Shown in pieces: positions 53,917 to 63,462 of a DNA stretch of 64,000 nucleotides. The position numbers were made by a program, and so were the translations under genes. Every line of letters begins with the position of its first letter. Position 1 is the first letter of the stretch. The notes beneath the pieces are model-generated. The model had not been told where the DNA came from and ran no database searches. It saw nothing but the letters and a program-made list of their open reading frames with translations. This stretch comes from an uncultured Planctomycetales bacterium (GTDB lineage Bacteria; Planctomycetota; Planctomycetia; Pirellulales; Thermoguttaceae): contig CALARR010000393.1 in the NCBI GenBank assembly GCA_937889015.1, positions 1-64,000 on the forward strand, written 5' to 3'.

Positions 53917-55299
53917 TCACGGCTCCCGCACCGCGTCGTCACGGCCGCTCCATTGTCTCAGGTGTCGCTGCAAGGTGCGGAGCGAGATACCCAAGGCTTC
54001 TGCCGTTCGGGTTCGGTTGCCGCCGTGCTGCTCCAACGTCCGCAGGGTGGCCGAGCGCTGGACCTCATCCAGGGAACGGGCGTCGGTCGTCGGCCCTTCG
54101 GCTACCGTGCCTGGCTCGAAATCCTGGGAGATGTTCCTGGGCAGATCCTCCACCGTGAGCACTGGCCCGCGCGCCATGACTACCATGCACTCCATCGCGT
54201 TGCGGAGCTGGCGCACGTTGCCCGGCCAGGCGAAGGCTTGCATGCGTTGCATCAGCTCCGGGGCAATCTGCAGAGGCGCGACGCGGTTGGCCTCGCAGAA
54301 TTGATGCAGGAAGAAGTCGGCCAGTAGCGGAATGTCATCCACTCGATCGCGCAACGGCGGCAGGCAAATCGCGACTACGTTGAGCCGGTAATAGAGATCC
54401 TCGCGAAATGCTCCCCGGGCGACCATTTGCTGCAGATTGCGACTGGTCGCGGCCACCACGCGCACGTTCACTGTCCGGTTGTCGTTGGAACCCACCGGCG
54501 TGACCGTGTGATTCTCCAACGCGCGCAGCAGCTTCGCCTGCGAGGTCAACGGGAAATCGCCGATCTCATCGATGAAGATCGTCCCATCGTTGGCCGACTC
54601 GAAACGGCCCATCCGCGGGCTCGTCGCGCCGGTAAAGGCCCCGCGAACATGCCCAAACAACTCGCTCTCGGCCAGCGATTCGGGAATCGCCGCCATGTTC
54701 ACCACCACGAACGGTCCCTCCTGCCGCGGGCCATTCTCGTGGATCGCCTCGGCGATCAACTCCTTTCCCGTGCCCGACTCGCCCAAGATCAACACGGTGC
54801 TCTCGGCCTGCGCCGCCCGACGGGTTTGATCAAAGACGTCGAGCATCGCTGCCGATTGCCCGACCATCCGTTCCATGCCATCCGCTCCACTGACTGGAAC
54901 CGGGGCCTGGAAGCAGGCGGGAGCGGCCTCGGGATGCTCTTTCAGAACGTGGCGGATCAACTCCAGCAACTGGTCTGGATAAATGGGTTTGGTGAGGTAG
55001 TCCCGGGCCCCGAGCTTCATGGCCAGCACGGCCGATTCCACGTCGCCGTAGGCCGTTATCATGATGAAGGGCGTGTGCGGCCGCTGCGACTTCCAGTAAC
55101 GAAGCAGATCCAACCCACTACTCTTGCCCATCCGCAGATCGCTGAGGATCAGGTCGATCGGCTCGTGGATGTGCTCCAGGGCCTCCTGCGGATTCGCCGT
55201 TGCCAGCACATCGAAGCCTTCCAACCGCAGCACGCGATCCAGGGCTTCGCGTTCGCCAGGACCGTCTTCCACGACCAGAATCCGAGCACTCTGAGCCAT
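53917..55299 (-). CDS. Sigma-54-dependent response regulator (NtrC family)
   Basis: 460 aa from the ATG at 55299; the frame to 55614 runs through the divergent promoter region. The receiver domain (1-120) has acceptor Asp54 in LILSDLRM and Lys104 in YLTKPIYP. The AAA+ domain (~145-370) has Walker A GESGTGKE (173-180), the sigma-54 contact GAFTGA (220-225) and Walker B GTIFIDEIG. A Fis-type helix-turn-helix closes the protein (ALGISLRTLQRHLRQW). It needs sigma-54 and a phosphodonor kinase; neither is in the window. It is divergent from the outer-membrane efflux gene, a possible target. Confidence 0.93.
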   Translation of the reverse strand: MAQSARILVVEDGPGEREALDRVLRLEGFDVLATANPQEALEHIHEPIDLILSDLRMGKSSGLDLLRYWKSQRPHTPFIMITAYGDVESAVLAMKLGARDYLTKPIYPDQLLELIRHVLKEHPEAAPACFQAPVPVSGADGMERMVGQSAAMLDVFDQTRRAAQAESTVLILGESGTGKELIAEAIHENGPRQEGPFVVVNMAAIPESLAESELFGHVRGAFTGATSPRMGRFESANDGTIFIDEIGDFPLTSQAKLLRALENHTVTPVGSNDNRTVNVRVVAATSRNLQQMVARGAFREDLYYRLNVVAICLPPLRDRVDDIPLLADFFLHQFCEANRVAPLQIAPELMQRMQAFAWPGNVRQLRNAMECMVVMARGPVLTVEDLPRNISQDFEPGTVAEGPTTDARSLDEVQRSATLRTLEQHGGNRTRTAEALGISLRTLQRHLRQWSGRDDAVREP

Positions 55300-55630
55300 A
55301 GATGCCTTTTGCCGCGGATGGACTGCGGCGCCCTTGGATCCGACACCAAGCGAGGGATTCGTAGCTGCTTCACAACCACTTGGCGCCAAAGGCTTTATCT
55401 TCCGTGGTTCAAACGCTGGCGTCAACACCCCCACTGTGGTCTCTGAAGGCTCGCCAACGACCTGGGCCGCACGAGCCGCTCGGGGCCTGTGCGGCGTAAG
55501 GCTTTGCGCAGACGCCTCCTGGAGAGCAGCTAATTTGGATCGGCTTTGCGGAAAACTCCTTTTGTGCCGATAAGAGAAGAAGACGTGATCGCGTAAACGG
55601 TAGGGCCCACTCACTCAATGCGGATCGGCT
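55300..55630. other. Divergent control region
   Basis: 331 nt between the response-regulator start and the efflux gene. It should hold both promoters. No clean sigma-54 or sigma-70 element and no small gene is seen. Confidence 0.4.
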
Positions 55631-57280
55631 ATGGCCATGGATGTGCCGAAGCAGACAGCCCGAGCACGGAGAAGTCGCCGTAACGCCAGTTGGGGGAAAA
55701 GCTTGGTGCTTTGGGCCTTGTTGCCGACCGGTCTGGGGTGCGGGGGGTTGCAACACTGGTGGCACAACGGCGGCCTGGTCGGCCCCAACTACGGCACTCC
55801 CTCAGCAGAGGTCGCCGAGGCTTGGATCGATGCCGACTCACCCCAGTTGAAGTCGGCCCCGGTCGACCCCGTTGCATGGTGGACCGTCTTCGGCGACCCC
55901 GTGTTGAACCACCTGGTCCAGCATGCTTCCCAACAGAACCTGTCGCTGCGTGCGGCCTGCCAGCGGATCCTCGAAGCGCGCGCCGAGCGGGGTGTTGCCG
56001 CCGGTTCGCTCTTTGCCCAACAACAGGAGATGACCGGGACTTACTCCCGCAACGGGTTCAGCCGGAATGCCTATCCCTTTGGCAGCTTCCCGATCAAGAT
56101 GGACTACGATGACTGGCAGGTCGGGTTCGACGCTGCCTGGGAACTGGACTTCTGGGGACGTTTTCGCCGCGCGGTCGAGGCGGCCGACGCGCACCTCGAC
56201 GCGCAGTGCGCCGCCTATGACGAAGTTCTGGTCATGCTGCAGGCCGAAGTGGCCGCCAGCTACATCCAGATGCGCGCCATGGAAGAACGGTTGCAGTTGG
56301 CTCGCCAGAATGTGGAATTGCAGCGCAAGACCCTGCAACTGGCGGACACTCGGTTCCGCGGCGGGATGGTCAGCGAACTGGACACGCAGCAGTCCAAGGC
56401 CATCCTGGCCGTGACTGAGGCTTTGATCCCCAGTCTCGAAGCCGCGCGGCGGCGGTTCCAGAATCGTCTGTGTGTGCTCCTGGCCGTGCCGCCGCACGAC
56501 ATGAGCGACGAAATCGCCCCGAGCCGGGGCATTCCCGCCGCGCCCGCCGAGGTCGCCGTGGGAATCCCCGCTGAACTGCTCCGCCGCCGGCCTGACGTGC
56601 GGCGCGCCGAACGCGAGGCGGCCGCTCTGAGTGCGCGCATCGGCATCGCCGAGGCGGAGTTCTATCCCCACATCGCCATCACCGGCACGATCGGCATCGA
56701 GTCGCAATACTTGAGCGACCTGTTCCACGGCGACAGCCTGATGGGGCGGGTCGGCCCCGGTTTCAAATGGAACCTGCTCAACTACGGCCGGATCGCCAAC
56801 AACGTGCGCGCTGCCGAGGCCCGCTTCTGCCAGGCCGTACTCAACTACCGCGACACGGTCCTCAAGGCGAACGAGGAGGTCGAGAACGCCTTGGCGGCGT
56901 TCCTTCAGGAGCGGCTCCGCGTGCAGGCCTTGAACGAAGCCACCGCGGCCTTGGCCCGTGCCGTCGAATTGGCCACGCATCAGTACCAGCAAGGGGTGAT
57001 TGACTTCCAGCCCTTACTCGACTCGCAGCGCGGACTGGTCCAGCAGCAGGACCTGGCCACCGAAAGCCGCGCTCAGGCCAGCATCCACCTGGTGGCGGTC
57101 TACAAGGCCCTGGGCGGCGGCTGGCAGGCGCGCCTCGGGCTGCCCGAACCCGAAGGCGTGGAAATGCTCCCGCCGCCGCTGGACGAGGCGCGTCCCCTGC
57201 GCGCGACCACAGAAACGACCTCCGGCCTGCCACAAGATTCCGATCCGCCGCGTCCGGCCCCCGTACGGCAACCGGATTGA
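55631..57280 (+). CDS. Outer-membrane efflux lipoprotein (NodT/OprM family)
   Basis: 549 aa. The ATG at 55637 is also possible. The lipoprotein signal is VLWALLPTGLGCGG with a lipobox-like LGC. Two OEP repeats (TolC fold) follow: VGPNYGTPSAEVAEAWIDAD, NLSLRAACQRILEARAERGV, GIPAELLRRRPDVRRAEREA, GPGFKWNLLNYGRIANNVRA and QGVIDFQPLLDSQRGLVQQQ. The C-terminal ~40 residues are Pro-rich. It would be the outer-membrane exit duct of a tripartite pump. No inner-membrane pump or adaptor is next to it, so its partners must lie elsewhere. Confidence 0.92.
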   Translation: MAMDVPKQTARARRSRRNASWGKSLVLWALLPTGLGCGGLQHWWHNGGLVGPNYGTPSAEVAEAWIDADSPQLKSAPVDPVAWWTVFGDPVLNHLVQHASQQNLSLRAACQRILEARAERGVAAGSLFAQQQEMTGTYSRNGFSRNAYPFGSFPIKMDYDDWQVGFDAAWELDFWGRFRRAVEAADAHLDAQCAAYDEVLVMLQAEVAASYIQMRAMEERLQLARQNVELQRKTLQLADTRFRGGMVSELDTQQSKAILAVTEALIPSLEAARRRFQNRLCVLLAVPPHDMSDEIAPSRGIPAAPAEVAVGIPAELLRRRPDVRRAEREAAALSARIGIAEAEFYPHIAITGTIGIESQYLSDLFHGDSLMGRVGPGFKWNLLNYGRIANNVRAAEARFCQAVLNYRDTVLKANEEVENALAAFLQERLRVQALNEATAALARAVELATHQYQQGVIDFQPLLDSQRGLVQQQDLATESRAQASIHLVAVYKALGGGWQARLGLPEPEGVEMLPPPLDEARPLRATTETTSGLPQDSDPPRPAPVRQPD

Positions 57281-57305
57281 ATCACAGCGAGTCTGACCTG
57301 TGACG

Positions 57306-59255
57306 TCACTTCGCGGCCGGCAGCCTCAAGGCTTCTTGCCCTACGCCGCGCTTCATCAGTTCCACCAATTCGCCCAGGTGCTTGGCATACACGCCGCGCG
57401 GGTCCGTGTCGTGCTTCTTGCACAGCGAGGCGGCCATGCCCACCACTTCGCCCATCATGCCGGTGGTCTTCTGCACGCGGATCGTGCCCAGGGCCACGTG
57501 CGTCACGCTGATGTTGCGCCCCGCCATGAACAGGTTGGAGATGTTTCGTGAGTACAGGCAGCGGTAGGGAATGGGGTACGGTTTGATCTTGGTGTGCTTG
57601 GCGACGCTGCGGAACTCCTCGCCCGGAAAATACTTGGTACAGGCGGGCGCCGGGAAGTGCAGGTCGATGCTCCAGGTCGTGGTGACGCTGGCGTCGGGGT
57701 ACGGTCGGGCGTCGACCACATCCTGCTGTTGCAGGATGACGTCGCCCATCAGCCGCCGCGATTCGCGTTTGCCGCCCACATAGGCCACCCAGTCCAGGCG
57801 GTAATTGGCGTATTTCGCCTTGTCGCTGGCGTGGTTCTTCAAGAACGCCCAGTTCCCGTATGTCGCGCGAAACGCATGGTCGCGCACCTGCTCGAACTGG
57901 TCGACCTGGTTCAACTGCATGCCGGTCTCCCAGTCCCAGTCCCCCTTCAGCGTGCGCTGGCAACTGTCTTCGCTGAACCGCAGGGCCCAGGGGCAGTCGG
58001 GAAAGGCCGACGGCTTGGACTCTTCGGCCGTGTACCACTGCACCGACGTGCCCATCACCAGTTGGTCGGCTTCGTCCGGCGCGCGTTCTTCGTTGGTCAT
58101 GCTCTTGGGCTCGCGCCCCATGCGCCACTCGGCCCCGGCCAGGTAACCCAACGTCCCATCGCCCGTGCAGTCCACAAACCAGCGCGCCGTGAAGCGATAG
58201 TCGCGTCCGGTCTCGATGTGCCGCGCCACGACCGCCGCGATCCGCCCCTCGCGGACCTCGGCCCGGATGACGTGCAGGTTCAGGAACAGGCTGGCTTGCG
58301 ATTCGCCGCGGACCACGGCCTCTTTGCGCCCGTCTTCGTAGATCATCGCGGGGCCGGCGTTGTGGATCTTCTCGCGCTCCGGGCACTGCGCGGCGTAGGC
58401 CAGGATCTTCTGGTTCTTGGGATCGTCGGGATTCCGCCGCGCCTCGCGGATCTCGTGATATCCAATCGGGCCGATCTCCTCGACCAGGTCGCCCAGGCGC
58501 GGAAAGGGCTCCTGATGCACCTTGCCCGAGTTGCCCACACGTACCTCGGAACTGTTGTTGCCGCCCAGCACGGGCCGATCGTGGATCAAGGCCGTCTTGC
58601 ATCCCAAGCGCGCGGCCGACACGGCAGCGCAGCAGCCCGCCATCCCGCCGCCGACCACCACCACGTCAAACTGCCCGCCTGCTTCCGGCTCTGAAGGATA
58701 GTTGCCGGCCCAGCGGCGGAACATTTTCAGTTCCGGCCCGGCGTCGGGCGGTGTGAATGCCTCGTCGGCGACAAACAGGATCGCGTCGCACCGCCCCTCG
58801 AAGCCGGTCAGATCGTGCAAGGCCAACGAGGCTTTGGCCTGGGGCACTTCGACCGTGCCGCCCGACTGCCAATGCCACGCCGCGCCTTCCGTGCCGAACA
58901 CCGTCTTCAAGGCCTGGCCATTGACCAGCAACTGGAACTTGCCCGGCGCCCCGGGGACCTTCCACGTGGCCACCCAGTCGCGCGTGCGAACGAAGACCCG
59001 ATACCGGCCTGGGGCGGGAAACGTGACGCTGGCGCTGGCGTCCTTCACGGGCACGCCCAGTCCGTGTGCCAAGAGGAACGGCGAGCCCATCTGATCCATG
59101 AACTGCTGATCCACCACCCATCCGCCCCGGTCCGCGAAGCTTTCCGCCTCGACCAGCAGCAGTTTGCCGCGGTCCGACGTCTGCGCGCCAATCGCCGCGG
59201 TGCAAGGAATCGCCACTGCCAACAACAAGATCCAGACACGGTCGCAGCGTGACAT
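57306..59255 (-). CDS. Secreted FAD-dependent oxidoreductase with N-terminal carbohydrate-binding-like domain
   Basis: 649 aa. Signal peptide: WILLLAVAIPCTAAIG. Residues ~30-190 are a beta-sandwich (LLLVEAESFADRGGWVVDQQ, ASVTFPAPGRYRVFVRTRDW) like carbohydrate-binding modules. Residues ~200-649 are an FAD_oxidored (PF12831) domain with the dinucleotide motif FDVVVVGGGMAGCCAAVSAA and RWFVDCTGDGTLGYLAGAEW. It ends in RNISVTHVALGTIRVQKTTG. Such exported proteins probably oxidise a sugar or cyclitol. It converges on the efflux gene (25-nt gap). Confidence 0.87.
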   Translation of the reverse strand: MSRCDRVWILLLAVAIPCTAAIGAQTSDRGKLLLVEAESFADRGGWVVDQQFMDQMGSPFLLAHGLGVPVKDASASVTFPAPGRYRVFVRTRDWVATWKVPGAPGKFQLLVNGQALKTVFGTEGAAWHWQSGGTVEVPQAKASLALHDLTGFEGRCDAILFVADEAFTPPDAGPELKMFRRWAGNYPSEPEAGGQFDVVVVGGGMAGCCAAVSAARLGCKTALIHDRPVLGGNNSSEVRVGNSGKVHQEPFPRLGDLVEEIGPIGYHEIREARRNPDDPKNQKILAYAAQCPEREKIHNAGPAMIYEDGRKEAVVRGESQASLFLNLHVIRAEVREGRIAAVVARHIETGRDYRFTARWFVDCTGDGTLGYLAGAEWRMGREPKSMTNEERAPDEADQLVMGTSVQWYTAEESKPSAFPDCPWALRFSEDSCQRTLKGDWDWETGMQLNQVDQFEQVRDHAFRATYGNWAFLKNHASDKAKYANYRLDWVAYVGGKRESRRLMGDVILQQQDVVDARPYPDASVTTTWSIDLHFPAPACTKYFPGEEFRSVAKHTKIKPYPIPYRCLYSRNISNLFMAGRNISVTHVALGTIRVQKTTGMMGEVVGMAASLCKKHDTDPRGVYAKHLGELVELMKRGVGQEALRLPAAK

Positions 59256-59375
59256 GCCGTCTCCTCGGAAGGTAGGGGTGCTGGGATAAGCCCACGCGGT
59301 GTGATCGTTTCCTCAGGATAAAGCCCCTGAGGGTGGCCTGCAAGCGGTGATCATCCCTTTCCCGGGCAGCCGCTA

Positions 59376-59404
59376 TTTACCAAGCTCCGACCGGGCGTTA
59401 TATT
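59376..59404 (+). promoter_or_regulatory. Candidate sigma-70 promoter of tRNA-Ala
   Basis: TTTACC (-35) and TATATT (-10) are 17 nt apart, ending 64 nt before the mature tRNA. Spacing and -10 match are good. Confidence 0.5.
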
Positions 59405-59468
59405 TGAAGGTCTGGGTCGGAAGTGCTTGAGGGCGCAAGGGAAGCGTCCGGCCGACGTTGTCCGATTC

Positions 59469-59541
59469 GGGGCGGTAGCTCAGTTGGGAGAGCACGGGCT
59501 TTGCAAGTCCGGGGTCGAGGGTTCGAGCCCCTTCCGCTCCA
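59469..59541 (+). tRNA. tRNA-Ala (anticodon UGC)
   Basis: 73 nt cloverleaf: acceptor arms GGGGCGG and CCGCTCC, D-arm GCTC/GAGC, anticodon stem CGGGC/GTCCG with loop TTTGCAA giving anticodon TGC, and T-arm GAGGG-TTCGAGC-CCCTT. The third acceptor pair is G-U, the alanine identity element. The discriminator is A and no CCA is encoded, so CCA is added after transcription. There is no rRNA next to it. Confidence 0.96.
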
Positions 59542-59693
59542 CTCGTTCGAAGCTTTGCCGAATCCGATGCGGAGTGACGGACACGACGGCCCCGGCTTCC
59601 GGCCGTATCGGCTCGAATCCGGACGGAATTGCGATCATTGACTGCGCCGGCATCAATCGTTGTCTTGGTGTCCTTCTACCCTCCGCTTTGGAG

Positions 59694-59866
59694 TCAGCCG
59701 GCCGAGGGACCGTGGCGGCCTCGATCGTAGCCTTGCCAACGGGTGGCAAAGGCGGCTTCTTGATTTGGGACCCAGGTTTGGGGATTCAATCGAGCTTGGG
59801 CCACACGGAAGCCCAGGTTGTTGAGATCGCTTTCCGCGAAACATCGCCGGGCTTCGCCCAGGGTTA
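59694..59866 (-). pseudogene. 3' remnant of a SUMF1-domain gene
   Basis: In one minus-strand frame the sequence reads ARRCFAESDLNNLGFRVAQA, then LNPQTWVPNQEAAF, ending at a stop (59694-59696). LNNLGFRVAQ is the C-terminal signature of SUMF1/FGE domains and closely matches the end of the next gene (YNLGFRVAQVPAD). Upstream homology is lost within about 20 codons. It is a leftover of a second SUMF1 gene copy. Confidence 0.7.
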
Positions 59867-59990
59867 GGAACACCTTGTTCCTGACCGTCGCTCGCTAGGG
59901 TACGAACGGGATGGACCTCTCGCTCCGCTCGGGGCTGCTCCGCAGCCCACGGCACCAGCCCGTTCGACCTCTGCTCGCTAACTCTCTTGC

Positions 59991-61760
59991 TCAGTCCGCC
60001 GGAACTTGGGCCACGCGGAAGCCGAGGTTGTAGTCCCGGATGCCGGGCGCGAACCTGCGACGACCCGCCGACCGGCAGTGCCCGGCGCGGCTGACCCAGC
60101 CCCCGCCGCGACGCACGCGGTCCGAGCCCCCGGACGGCCCCGTCGGGTCGTCCTTTGGCGAACCCGCGTAATATTCTGCTTCATACCAATCCTGGCACCA
60201 CTCCCACACGTTGCCGTGCATGTCGTACAGACCAAACGCGTTCGGTCGGTACGCTCCCACCGGGGCTGTGAACACGTACCCATCGCTGGCCGCGATGTTG
60301 TACTTCAAGTCCGTGAACTTCGCCTTCGCCGTGGCGTCGGACACGTTGCCCACCTGGGCCAGGCTCTCAGGGTCGTCTCCACTGGAATACCGCGTCGTCG
60401 TCCCCGCCCGGCAGGCATATTCCCACTCGGCTTCCGTGGGCAGCCGATACGTCTTGCCTTCCTTGCGGCTAAGCCACTCACAGAAGGCCACTGCGTCGTT
60501 CCAACTCACATTGACCACCGGGTGCTCATCAGTCTGCGGGAAACCCACCTTGCGCCACGAGCAGTCCTTGTTCTTCTCAAACTTGCCTGTCTCGGCGTTG
60601 AAGCCCCAGGCCCCCTCGAAGCCTTCGTTCTTCTCCGCATCGGTCTTGTAGCTGGCGTCGCTGACGAAGCGGCGGAACTGGCCCACCGTGACCTCATGTT
60701 GCCCCAGGTAGAACGGCCGCGTAATCCGTACCCGGTGCTGCGGGTATTCGTCCTTGAACAGAATGGCCATCATCAACTCCATGCTGTAGGCCCGCTTGTA
60801 GTAGGCTGCCAGTTCGTCGGCCGATTCGCCGTTGCCCATCATGAACTCCCCCGCCGGGATCAAGACCAGCTTCATCCCTATCGAGTTGGTGATCTCTCGC
60901 TGTTGCTGGCGAGCCTTGCCGATCTCAAATGGCCCGCTGATCTCGCCCTTCAGGGCTGGAGTCTGGTAGTCATTGAACTTTCGGGCCACGTGTTTCGCCG
61001 TAGACAAACTGGCGTAGTCGTACAGTCCCGCCAGCGACACGCTCCCCTCGGCGTTGGCCGCCTTGCCCCGTAGACCTTCCAGAACAAAGTGCATGAACAC
61101 GCCGTGGCTAAACTGTTCGTCTTCCATCGAAATCTGGCCCGGTCCGCAACTGTTCAACAGCAGAATTCCGGCCGGAGGGGCATCCTTGACCGCGTCGAAC
61201 TCCGCGACGCTGCGGGCAAGAGCCACGCTCCGCCGCCCGGCCGGAACCACGTCGTTGCGGCAGGCATCGACCAGCAGTAACTTCAGGGCGGCCTGGCATT
61301 TGTTCACACGCTCGTAAACGCTATCCAGTGAAATGCTCGTGCTGGAGAGCTTGTCGAGGCGGGCATCGACGGGGCATAGATAGCTCTTGCCGTCGAGTTG
61401 CACGCCGTGGCCGCTGAAACCCACGATCAGCAAGTCGTCCGACCGAACCATGGTTAGCACCAGGTCCAACTGCTTCTCGATGTTCTCGCGGAAGGGTCGA
61501 TACTTGTTCTCCGTGGCCTTGTCGTGGAGCAGGAAGACCTGGTCCTGGGGAAAGCCCGAGGCCACCAGTTGTTCGGCCAGGGCCTTCTGGTCGTTGCCAG
61601 CGAAACGCAACTTGCCCAGCTCGTTGTAGTCGTCCACGCCGATCAGCACGGCCCAGCGGCCCTTGGCGTCGTCTGCCTTCTTCGGCTGGGCCTGCGCGGC
61701 AGGGATCGCCAATAGCACCACCAGGACCGCCAGGGCCGCGCTGCACATGCGCCGAAACAT
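59991..61760 (-). CDS. Secreted caspase-like (metacaspase) and SUMF1 fusion protein
   Basis: 589 aa from the ATG at 61760 (GGGAGA upstream). Signal peptide: ALAVLVVLLAIPAAQA. Residues ~33-260 are a peptidase C14 domain with catalytic His118 (GFSGHGVQLDG) and Cys167 (LLLVDACRND). Residues ~290-589 are a SUMF1/FGE domain (MKLVLIPAGEFMMG, HPVVNVSWNDAVAFCEWLS, LPTEAEWEYACRAGTTTRY, FGLYDMHGNVWEW). Near its end, GHCRSAGRRRF keeps one of the two FGE Cys positions only, so formylglycine formation is doubtful. The caspase cuts after Arg/Lys in family members; the SUMF1 part may bind substrate. It is divergent from another SUMF1 gene. Confidence 0.9.
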   Translation of the reverse strand: MFRRMCSAALAVLVVLLAIPAAQAQPKKADDAKGRWAVLIGVDDYNELGKLRFAGNDQKALAEQLVASGFPQDQVFLLHDKATENKYRPFRENIEKQLDLVLTMVRSDDLLIVGFSGHGVQLDGKSYLCPVDARLDKLSSTSISLDSVYERVNKCQAALKLLLVDACRNDVVPAGRRSVALARSVAEFDAVKDAPPAGILLLNSCGPGQISMEDEQFSHGVFMHFVLEGLRGKAANAEGSVSLAGLYDYASLSTAKHVARKFNDYQTPALKGEISGPFEIGKARQQQREITNSIGMKLVLIPAGEFMMGNGESADELAAYYKRAYSMELMMAILFKDEYPQHRVRITRPFYLGQHEVTVGQFRRFVSDASYKTDAEKNEGFEGAWGFNAETGKFEKNKDCSWRKVGFPQTDEHPVVNVSWNDAVAFCEWLSRKEGKTYRLPTEAEWEYACRAGTTTRYSSGDDPESLAQVGNVSDATAKAKFTDLKYNIAASDGYVFTAPVGAYRPNAFGLYDMHGNVWEWCQDWYEAEYYAGSPKDDPTGPSGGSDRVRRGGGWVSRAGHCRSAGRRRFAPGIRDYNLGFRVAQVPAD

Positions 61761-61998
61761 CGCTGGATCTCCCGCTAAGGTCTTCTGCCAAGCCGTCATT
61801 TCCGATCACACCACCGGGACCCGATAAGCCACCCCCCAGTGTAACTGCTTTCGAGCCGGCCTGGCAAGGCACTCCACACCGTGGGCGGCCCCGACTTCAT
61901 GAGACAGGGAATCGGACGCTGGCCTGGCGCAACCGAACGCACGGCATCGCGACTCGTTCGGCAGTTCCCCAAAGTCCTTACAAACGAAAACGCCGCTT

Positions 61999-62180
61999 GT
62001 GACGTGCCCCGCATTGGAGAGCCTCCTGGAAGATGTTGGGGGCGTGACCGCCATCGGCTATTGCTTCGGCGGCACCTGCGTCCTGGAATTGGCGCGCAGT
62101 GGCGTGGACATCGCCGGTGCAGTGCGCTTTCACGACGGTTTGGATATGCCGTCCCCAACCGACGCTCGAAGATGCGTCTG
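61999..62180 (+). pseudogene. Internal fragment of a dienelactone hydrolase
   Basis: About 60 codons read VTAIGYCFGGTCVLELARSG and VDIAGAVRFHDGLDMPSPTD, the family stretch around the nucleophile Cys (GYCFGG). The upstream catalytic-domain start and the downstream Asp/His region are missing, and homology ends at about 62175. It lies in the gap between the two SUMF1 genes; 62181-62379 holds nothing else I recognise. Confidence 0.8.
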
Positions 62181-62379
62181 AAGAGAACTTCGGGAAACTG
62201 CTCCCGCAGCCACCCTCTCTTTGGACTCCTCCTTCGGGGACAGGGGGGCGAATGCGCCGAGAATCGGCATCAGCCTTCTTGCAATCGGCGTGTGCCCTGC
62301 GCATACTGCCAGCGTACGGCCCGTTGTGAGGGCACTGGTTCAACTCCGCTTGTTTTGCTTCATACTCCGGGGGACGACC

Positions 62380-63462
62380 ATGCCTCAGACCGCAATTCGG
62401 CGTCTTCTGTGCGGCGTCGTGGTCTTGTGCGTGACGCTGGGGGCCAACGCGGCCCGCGCTGACATCGTGATGGTCAACGTGGGCAATGCGGGCAACGCCG
62501 CCGACAGCACCGGCTACGGCTCGGTGGGTTACAACTACCAGATCGGCAAGTACGAGGTCACGGCGGGGCAGTACACAGCCTTCTTAAGCGCCGTGGCGGC
62601 CACCGACACCTACGGGCTGTACAACATCGACATGTGGAGCAGCAGCTACGGCTGCAAGATCGAGCGGAGCGGCTCTTCGGGGAGCTACACGTATAGCGTT
62701 GCGAGCGACTACGCGAGCCGGCCGGTGAACTACGTCTCCTGGTACGACGCGGCGCGGTACACGAACTGGCTGACCACGGGGAACACGGAAAGCGGGGTGT
62801 ACACGTTCTCCGGTGGGACGTTGCAGAGCATTGCGGACCACCAGTTGGCCGGGGCGACCTACGGCACGGCCTACTTCATCCCCACGGAGAACGAATGGTA
62901 CAAGGCGGCGTACCATGACAAGAGCGCTGGTACGGCGGGCACGTACTTCGACTATCCGACCAGCAGCGACACGGCCCCGGGGCGGGACATGACCGAGGAC
63001 ACCAACCCTGGAAACAACGCCAACTACTACGCTAGCGGCTACTGGATCGGGAGTCCATACTACCGCACCACTGTTGGCGAGTTTGAGCTTTCGGACAGTC
63101 CGTATGGCACGTTTGACCAGGGCGGCAACGTGTGGGAGTGGAACGAGGCTGATATCTTTGGGGATGGTTCGTCGCGTGGGTTGCGTGGCGGGTCGTTCGC
63201 CCACGGCTCGGTCACCCTGGCCTCGTCCTATCGGGTCAGCAGCGACCCGACGTTCGAGGACATCAGCATCGGTTTCCGCGTGTCAAGTGTTCCTGAGCCG
63301 GGTAGCATTGCCTTGTTGGTCAGCGGTGGCGTTGTGGGTCTGACTTGGTGGTGGCGCCGCACGTCGCACGGCGGGAGGCGAAGCCCAGGAACTACCCGGT
63401 CGTCCAGCGTGCCCACCCCTGCGGTGCGCAGGCGAAGAACAAGGCGCGGCCGTGGCGAGTAG
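62380..63462 (+). CDS. SUMF1-domain protein with PEP-CTERM anchor
   Basis: 360 aa from the ATG at 62380; the frame to 62221 adds a non-signal leader. Signal peptide: LCGVVVLCVTLGANAARA. The SUMF1-like domain spans ~32-300 (YQIGKYEVTAGQYTAFLSAV, PVNYVSWYDAARYTNWLTTG, YFIPTENEWYKAAYHDKSAG, GGNVWEWNEADIF, RGLRGGSFAHG, ISIGFRVSSV). No FGE Cys is seen. The C-terminus is a PEP-CTERM sorting signal: VPEPGSIALLVSGGVVGLTW, then RR. About 30 extra Arg/Ser-rich residues follow, unusual after PEP-CTERM and probably read-through into flanking DNA. It should be exported and processed by an exosortase. Confidence 0.9.
   Translation: MPQTAIRRLLCGVVVLCVTLGANAARADIVMVNVGNAGNAADSTGYGSVGYNYQIGKYEVTAGQYTAFLSAVAATDTYGLYNIDMWSSSYGCKIERSGSSGSYTYSVASDYASRPVNYVSWYDAARYTNWLTTGNTESGVYTFSGGTLQSIADHQLAGATYGTAYFIPTENEWYKAAYHDKSAGTAGTYFDYPTSSDTAPGRDMTEDTNPGNNANYYASGYWIGSPYYRTTVGEFELSDSPYGTFDQGGNVWEWNEADIFGDGSSRGLRGGSFAHGSVTLASSYRVSSDPTFEDISIGFRVSSVPEPGSIALLVSGGVVGLTWWWRRTSHGGRRSPGTTRSSSVPTPAVRRRRTRRGRGE

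Noticed and set aside
55530..55560. Possible sigma-54 promoter (tggatcggctttgcgg) before the efflux gene
   Set aside because: The GG-to-GC distance is one base short of the strict -24/-12 spacing and the rest of the consensus is weak.
59423..59867. Two ORFs of 72 and 146 codons over the tRNA-Ala gene
   Set aside because: They are translations of the tRNA itself (the familiar GSSVGRA- and VAQLGEH-type artefacts) and have no family match outside it.
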